Source: CAZWSE01 sp964636575 (GTDB lineage: Bacteria > Pseudomonadota > Alphaproteobacteria > Rhodobacterales > Rhodobacteraceae). Taken from it: 17,483 bases of DNA. Location of the stretch: contig CAZWSE010000071.1 in the NCBI GenBank assembly GCA_964636575.1, positions 1-17,483 on the forward strand. Reading direction: 5' to 3'. The notes under the pieces were generated by a model. It saw only the letters and a program-made list of their open reading frames with translations, searched no databases and was not told the DNA's origin. The translations under genes and the position numbers were made by a program. Of the stretch, positions 13,910 through 17,483 are shown one piece after another. Each line of letters starts with the position of its first letter. Positions within the stretch are counted from its first letter, which is position 1.

Positions 13910-14380
13910 TTAGTCGGTGATGATCGTCAGACTGAGCAGAGTGGTTTTGCCAATCCGAGACACTTTAAGCTCATGCGTAAGCTCGTGAATTAGGCCCCAG
14001 CCAAACCCACCTTCCGGCAACTCAGAGGTGTTGACCGCATGCAAACGACTGTGATGGCGCATAAAGACAGCCTCAGGCACGGGATGACCCTGATCGCTGA
14101 TAACAATCGACATTCCTTCACCGTCAAAGGCGCAATCAATAGTGATTATTCCATCGGGGATACCAGCGTAGGCGTGTTCAACAACATTGTTCAGCGCCTC
14201 GGCCAATACGATTTCAACATTAATGCAGGCATCTTCAGACAGCTTCCAATCGGTGGTGTACTGTTTGATACGTTGAAGCGCGTCACGGACCTGCAGGTCC
14301 GTCGCTTTGAGCGTCAGTTGAACGGACAAAGGGTCGGGTTGGTCCTGATCGCTGGTCAATGCAGGTCGTGATTGCGCCAT
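13910..14380 (-). CDS. Anti-sigma-type HPK-like ATPase (RsbW/SpoIIAB family)
   Basis: 156 residues from the ATG at 14380. It is a GHKL ATP-binding domain with the N-box EALNNVVEHA (61-70), G1 box ISDQGHP (94-100) and G2 box GGFGWGL (124-130). This is the fold of RsbW-type serine kinases, which bind a sigma factor or other target and phosphorylate a STAS partner. The partner gene lies directly upstream. A GTG at 14392 is possible, but AGGTGA (8 bases before) fits the ATG at 14380. That ATG lies one base past the STAS stop codon, so the pair is translationally coupled. No sigma factor, PP2C phosphatase or receiver domain gene is visible in the window, so the target is unknown. An 18-bp perfect palindrome lies in codons 27-32. 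Confidence 0.87.
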   Translation of the reverse strand: MAQSRPALTSDQDQPDPLSVQLTLKATDLQVRDALQRIKQYTTDWKLSEDACINVEIVLAEALNNVVEHAYAGIPDGIITIDCAFDGEGMSIVISDQGHPVPEAVFMRHHSRLHAVNTSELPEGGFGWGLIHELTHELKVSRIGKTTLLSLTIITD

Positions 14381-14381
14381 A

Positions 14382-14717
14382 TCATTCGTCACCTGTCAGC
14401 GCATCATCAAGCGAGGCATGCAGTTTGAAAACCATATCCATGCGTGTCAGCTTAAACACTTTCGCGACGGCAGGGGTTAATCCTGCCAGTTCCATTTTCC
14501 TGTCCGGCCCGATCAGTTTCATGGTGGCAACGATCGCACCCAGCCCGCTGGAATCGATGAATTCTACCTGACTGAGATCAAGAATAATGCGATTGGGCGC
14601 ATCTTCGATCTGGCTGCGTACAACATCTTTGAACCGGATCGCCGCGGCGGCATCAATGCGGTCTTCTTGTATTGTAATAATGCTGTAGGATTCTTTTGTT
14701 TTGCTCAATATGTTCAT
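14382..14717 (-). CDS. STAS-domain anti-anti-sigma factor (RsbV/SpoIIAA family)
   Basis: 111 residues, a single STAS domain. The phosphorylation loop is FIDSSGLGA, with S56 the likely phospho-acceptor by alignment to RsbV S56. The rest follows the family: RIDAAAAIRFKDVV, then RIILDLSQVEFIDSSGLG, then KMELAGLTPAVAKVFKLTRMDMVF. In partner switching, the unphosphorylated STAS protein binds the kinase and frees the kinase's other target. It is the first gene of a two-gene reverse operon, coupled to the ATPase gene, and divergent from the thiolase over 93 bases. The ribosome site before the ATG at 14717 is weak. Confidence 0.88.
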   Translation of the reverse strand: MNILSKTKESYSIITIQEDRIDAAAAIRFKDVVRSQIEDAPNRIILDLSQVEFIDSSGLGAIVATMKLIGPDRKMELAGLTPAVAKVFKLTRMDMVFKLHASLDDALTGDE

Positions 14718-14810
14718 GTCTGGCCCATGTGGTATCGATGACTGACACTTGGACTAAGGGCTAAAACTTACGATTGTATGGGCAGCGGTCCGCAATGAGG
14801 GTGAAATTTA

Positions 14811-15983
14811 ATGAAAACTGTCGTGATTTCGGGTGCATCGCGCACTGCAATGGGTGGATTTCAGGGCGTCTTTGATGGTGTGGAGGCCTCTGTTCTGGGC
14901 GGCGCTGCCATGAAAGCCGCGATGGATGGCGCAAAACTGGCCACGGTCGACGAGGTTCTGATGGGCTGCGTTTTGCCGGCCGGCCAAGGTCAGGCCCCTG
15001 CACGTCAAGCCGGATTTGCGGCCGGTTTGGGCGAAGAGGTTCCTGCAACAACGCTCAACAAGATGTGCGGATCGGGGATGAAGGCTGCCATGATCGCCTA
15101 TGATCAGATCGCGCTGGGCCAGACGGACACAATGATCGCGGGCGGTATGGAAAGCATGTCGAACGCGCCGTACTTGCTGCCAAAGATGCGCGGCGGCGCG
15201 CGGATCGGGCATGGGCAGGTGATCGATCACATGTTTCTGGACGGGTTGGAAGATGCCTATGACAAAGGCCGCCTGATGGGCACCTTTGCCGAAGACTGCG
15301 CCGAGCAATATCAGTTCACCCGTGATGCACAGGATGAATATGCTTTGAAGTCATTGTCCAATGCCCTTGCCGCACAAGACGGCAATGGATTTGATCAAGA
15401 GATCACCGCCGTGACGCTGAGCACCCGCAAGGGCGCGGTCACAGTTGATGCGGACGAACAGCCCTCTAAGGCCAGACCCGACAAGATACCGCAACTCAAA
15501 CCTGCGTTCCGCAAGGACGGTACGGTGACTGCGGCCAATGCGTCCTCTATTTCAGATGGCGCTGCGGCGCTTGTTCTGGCCTCCGAAGATGCAGCGCAGG
15601 CACAGGGGCTTACCGTTCGGGCGCGCATCCTTGGACACGCGAGCCACGCGCAAGCGCCGGGCCTGTTCACAACGGCCCCTGTTCCGGCGGCACAGAAGCT
15701 GCTGAAACAAATCGGCTGGTCCAAAGACAGCGTCGATCTGTGGGAGGTGAACGAAGCTTTCGCGGTCGTCCCGATGGCCTTCATGCATGAAATGGGGATT
15801 TCGAGGGACATCGTGAACGTCAACGGCGGCGCCTGTGCGTTGGGGCATCCCATCGGGGCATCGGGCGCGCGGATCATGGTCACGCTGCTCAATGCGCTGG
15901 AAAAGCGGAACCTCAAGCGCGGGGTGGCCGCGATCTGTATCGGCGGCGGGGAAGGCACAGCCATCGCGATCGAGCGTCCTTAA
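14811..15983 (+). CDS. Acetyl-CoA C-acetyltransferase (biosynthetic-type thiolase)
   Basis: 390 residues. The thiolase triad is complete: C86 in NKMCGSGMKA forms the acyl-enzyme, H346 in GGACALGHPIGASGAR and C376 in AAICIGGGEGTA act in condensation. SMSNAPYLL, a marker stretch of the family, is present. It condenses two acetyl-CoA (or cleaves acetoacetyl-CoA) in the cytoplasm, feeding polyhydroxybutyrate, ketone-body or fatty-acid metabolism. No phaB, phaC or CoA-transferase gene is adjacent, so the pathway cannot be chosen. GAGGGTG (14797-14803) lies 7 bases before the ATG. A TTGGAC at 14749-14754 could be a -35, but no good -10 follows. The gene is followed by 115 non-coding bases that carry the XRE operators. 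Confidence 0.93.
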   Translation: MKTVVISGASRTAMGGFQGVFDGVEASVLGGAAMKAAMDGAKLATVDEVLMGCVLPAGQGQAPARQAGFAAGLGEEVPATTLNKMCGSGMKAAMIAYDQIALGQTDTMIAGGMESMSNAPYLLPKMRGGARIGHGQVIDHMFLDGLEDAYDKGRLMGTFAEDCAEQYQFTRDAQDEYALKSLSNALAAQDGNGFDQEITAVTLSTRKGAVTVDADEQPSKARPDKIPQLKPAFRKDGTVTAANASSISDGAAALVLASEDAAQAQGLTVRARILGHASHAQAPGLFTTAPVPAAQKLLKQIGWSKDSVDLWEVNEAFAVVPMAFMHEMGISRDIVNVNGGACALGHPIGASGARIMVTLLNALEKRNLKRGVAAICIGGGEGTAIAIERP

Positions 15984-16024
15984 TCCTTTACCCTTTCAGA
16001 AATACTCAAAAGACAACGTTGCGC

Positions 16025-16047
16025 TGAAAAAACACTTCCATTTTTCA
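16025..16047. promoter_or_regulatory. Operator-like dyad copy 1 upstream of the XRE-cupin regulator
   Basis: TGAAAAA (16025-16031), a 9-base spacer and TTTTTCA (16041-16047). The symmetry extends outwards to CGCTGAAAAA and TTTTTCAGCG (16022-16050), a perfect 10-bp inverted repeat. A second site of identical span and half-sites follows 39 bases on. There is no T-run after it, so an operator fits better than a terminator. Confidence 0.7.
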
Positions 16048-16063
16048 GCGACTCGGGTGATGG

Positions 16064-16086
16064 TGAAAAAATAGCAACTTTTTTCA
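16064..16086. promoter_or_regulatory. Operator-like dyad copy 2 upstream of the XRE-cupin regulator
   Basis: TGAAAAA (16064-16070), a 9-base spacer and TTTTTCA (16080-16086), the same 23-base architecture as copy 1. The perfect arms are GTGAAAAAA (16063-16071) and TTTTTTCAC (16079-16087). It ends 12 bases before the regulator's ATG, so a bound protein would block the promoter or the ribosome site. This suggests autorepression. Confidence 0.7.
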
Positions 16087-16098
16087 CGACGCGGGTTG

Positions 16099-16671
16099 AT
16101 GATTCACACGGACGCCAAAGCTGCAGATGCCATCGGGGCCGATCTTCGGGCGCTGCGTAAGGCGCGTGGGATGACGCTTGTGGATATGGCCGACAGGCTC
16201 GGGCGCTCGGTCGGGTGGCTTAGCCAGGTTGAGCGCGACATGTCGGCCCTCACGGTCAACGATTTGCGCCAGATTGCCGGAGAGCTCGGTGTTCAGGTCT
16301 CAATGCTGTTCGGCCAACCTTTGGCGCCTGCGGATGAGGTAGGTTATGTTGTGCGCAAGGGTGCGCGTCGCCCTATTGGCAATGCCAAGGACGGGTTGGT
16401 TGAGGAGCTTCTATCGCCTGATCTGACCGATGACTTTGAAATGGTCCATTCGACGTTCCAGCCCCATTCCAAAATCACGGACCCTGTGACGCGCCCCACG
16501 CAAGAGGTCGCTGTTTTGCTGTCGGGCAAGCTTGATCTGGATGTGAACGGCAAGCTGTTCACAATCCACCCCGGTGACAGTTTTCGCATCCGCGGGGAGC
16601 CGTTTCGCTGGATGAACCCCTACACAGACCCTGCCGTGGCCATCTGGGTCATCGCGCCGCCGGTGTATTGA
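16099..16671 (+). CDS. XRE-family regulator with C-terminal cupin domain
   Basis: 190 residues. Residues about 14-72 are a helix-turn-helix of the XRE/Cro type: LRALRKARGMTLVDMADRLGRSVGWLSQVERDMSALTVNDLRQIA. Residues about 115-186 are a small cupin barrel with TQEVAVLLSGKLDLDVNG and HPGDSFRIRGEPFRWMNP. The histidine expected in cupin motif 2 is absent (FRWMN), so it probably senses a small ligand without a classical metal site. The layout is that of PuuR/SutR-like regulators. ATG 16099 is chosen; a TTG directly before it is less likely, and the ribosome site is poor. It leads a coupled operon with a LysE exporter, one base apart, and is preceded by two matching operator-like dyads. Confidence 0.9.
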   Translation: MIHTDAKAADAIGADLRALRKARGMTLVDMADRLGRSVGWLSQVERDMSALTVNDLRQIAGELGVQVSMLFGQPLAPADEVGYVVRKGARRPIGNAKDGLVEELLSPDLTDDFEMVHSTFQPHSKITDPVTRPTQEVAVLLSGKLDLDVNGKLFTIHPGDSFRIRGEPFRWMNPYTDPAVAIWVIAPPVY

Positions 16672-16672
16672 G

Positions 16673-17299
16673 ATGAGCTTTGATGCATGGATCATATTCG
16701 CACTGTTCTGGGTGGTGTTTGTTACGACGCCCGGCCCGAATGCTGTCAATTGTATCAGCAACGGAATGACCATCGGCTTTCGTCGCAGTCTGATTGGTGT
16801 GTTGGGTATTTTGACCCAAGCGACCCTGTTTCTATCCTTGTCTGCGCTTGGCGTTACCGCGTTGATCGTGGCCTCGCCGACTGCCTTTTATATGGCCAAG
16901 CTGATCGGCGCGGGGTTTTTGATTTACCTTGGTATTCGCGGTTGGATGACGGCTACAAAGCCTGTTCAGATCGATGACCGACCTGCAAAATCAATCTATC
17001 TGCGTGCTTTTGCTATCGCCACGATCAACCCTAAGTCCGTTGCTGGTTATCTTGCTGCCTTTAGCCAATTCGTTCAGCCGGACGTTCCGATTTGGGATCA
17101 GATGTGGGTGATCATGCCGACGGCCCTGACGCTGACGGCGCTCAGCTATACCGGTTTTACCGCCCTTGGTGCCGGTATTGGCAAAGCTGCGTTGGGGGCT
17201 GTGTTCAATGCTTGGGTGCGCCGCGTGATGGCGGTGTGTTTTGTTATATACGGGGCCCTTCTGGGGGCAGCGTCAATACCGGAAAGGTCTTCGATATGA
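16673..17299 (+). CDS. LysE/RhtB-family exporter
   Basis: 208 residues with six predicted membrane helices (about 4-24, 38-62, 70-90, 118-134, 144-168 and 183-201). The family marks are TPGPNAVNCISNG (19-31) and TINPKSVAGYLAAF (117-130). LysE/RhtB proteins export amino acids or related small molecules across the inner membrane; the substrate is not readable here. The start is one base after the regulator's stop, and the stop overlaps the next start as ATGA (17296-17299). Regulator, exporter and GFA gene therefore read as one transcript, with the XRE-cupin protein the probable controller of efflux. Confidence 0.92.
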   Translation: MSFDAWIIFALFWVVFVTTPGPNAVNCISNGMTIGFRRSLIGVLGILTQATLFLSLSALGVTALIVASPTAFYMAKLIGAGFLIYLGIRGWMTATKPVQIDDRPAKSIYLRAFAIATINPKSVAGYLAAFSQFVQPDVPIWDQMWVIMPTALTLTALSYTGFTALGAGIGKAALGAVFNAWVRRVMAVCFVIYGALLGAASIPERSSI

Positions 17300-17483
17300 T
17301 CAAAGGATCCTGTTTGTGCGGTGGGGTTACCTATACCCTGACTGAACCTTTGCGCCCGTCTGTAAGCTGCCATTGTACGCAATGCCGCAAAACAAGTGGT
17401 CACTTCTGGTCATCAACGCAGGTTCCTGCGGACCAGTTGACCGTGACGTCAGATACGACCTTGCAATGGTTTCAATCCTCAAC
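17296..17483 (+). CDS. GFA/CENP-V family zinc protein, 5' part only
   Basis: The first 62 codons are present and the rest lies beyond the window. The start MIKGSCLCGGVTYTL and the segment SCHCTQCRKTSGHFW show the zinc-binding cysteines of the GFA family (C6, C8, C25, C27, C30). The family is named after glutathione-dependent formaldehyde-activating enzyme; most members have no proven function. GGAAAGG at 17281-17287 is a strong ribosome site, and the start overlaps the exporter stop by four bases, so it belongs to the same operon. Too little is present to say more about its substrate. Confidence 0.88.
   Translation, partial: MIKGSCLCGGVTYTLTEPLRPSVSCHCTQCRKTSGHFWSSTQVPADQLTVTSDTTLQWFQSS

Noticed and set aside
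13711..13920. A 69-codon plus-strand frame in the 13659-13909 gap.
   Set aside because: It has no ribosome site, no recognisable family, and a biased Arg/Gly/Cys composition typical of spurious frames; a second frame overlaps it equally well.
16022..16050. Reading the first dyad as an intrinsic terminator of the thiolase gene.
   Set aside because: The stem is largely A-T with no T-run after it, and an equally spaced second copy with the same half-sites fits an operator much better.

Overview
The window looks like ordinary chromosome from an alphaproteobacterium of the Rhodobacterales, probably the Roseobacter group. This is inferred from protein style: a FtsK with the alphaproteobacterial insertion before Walker B, a UbiH/COQ6-type hydroxylase, a CGPC-bearing CnoX/YbbN, a stand-alone Lon N-domain protein followed by a Trm112-like protein, LolA directly after ftsK, and moderately GC-rich DNA. 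I see no insertion sequence, prophage, CRISPR array, tRNA or rRNA. Coding density is very high; the longest stretch without a gene is about 250 bases (13659-13909).

Left part (1-10131): a forward run of housekeeping genes. It starts with exodeoxyribonuclease III, a thioredoxin-TPR chaperedoxin, a Lon N-domain protein and a Trm112-family protein. It is interrupted by a reverse-strand ubiquinone hydroxylase and resumes with an amidase, a class I/II aminotransferase, ftsK and lolA. These genes serve DNA repair, protein quality control, quinone synthesis, chromosome segregation and outer-membrane lipoprotein traffic.

Middle (10136-13658): a reverse pair (AEC-family transporter, then a small SLT-type lipoprotein), a forward hspQ, and a reverse cytoplasmic gamma-glutamyltransferase-like enzyme. 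A 13-bp inverted repeat fills the AEC-SLT gap and would bury the ribosome binding site of the SLT gene.

Right part (13910-17483): a reverse two-gene partner-switching module (STAS antagonist plus HPK-type ATPase) with no sigma factor or phosphatase nearby. Divergent from it is a biosynthetic-type thiolase. Next comes a tightly coupled forward operon: XRE-cupin regulator, LysE-family exporter, and a GFA-family zinc protein cut by the window edge. Just upstream of the regulator are two copies of the same dyad, TGAAAAA-N9-TTTTTCA, very probably its operators. This autoregulated efflux/detoxification operon is the best candidate for a little-described system here.

All three convergent gene junctions leave only 4-5 bases between stop codons, so transcription termination there must run into the opposing gene.
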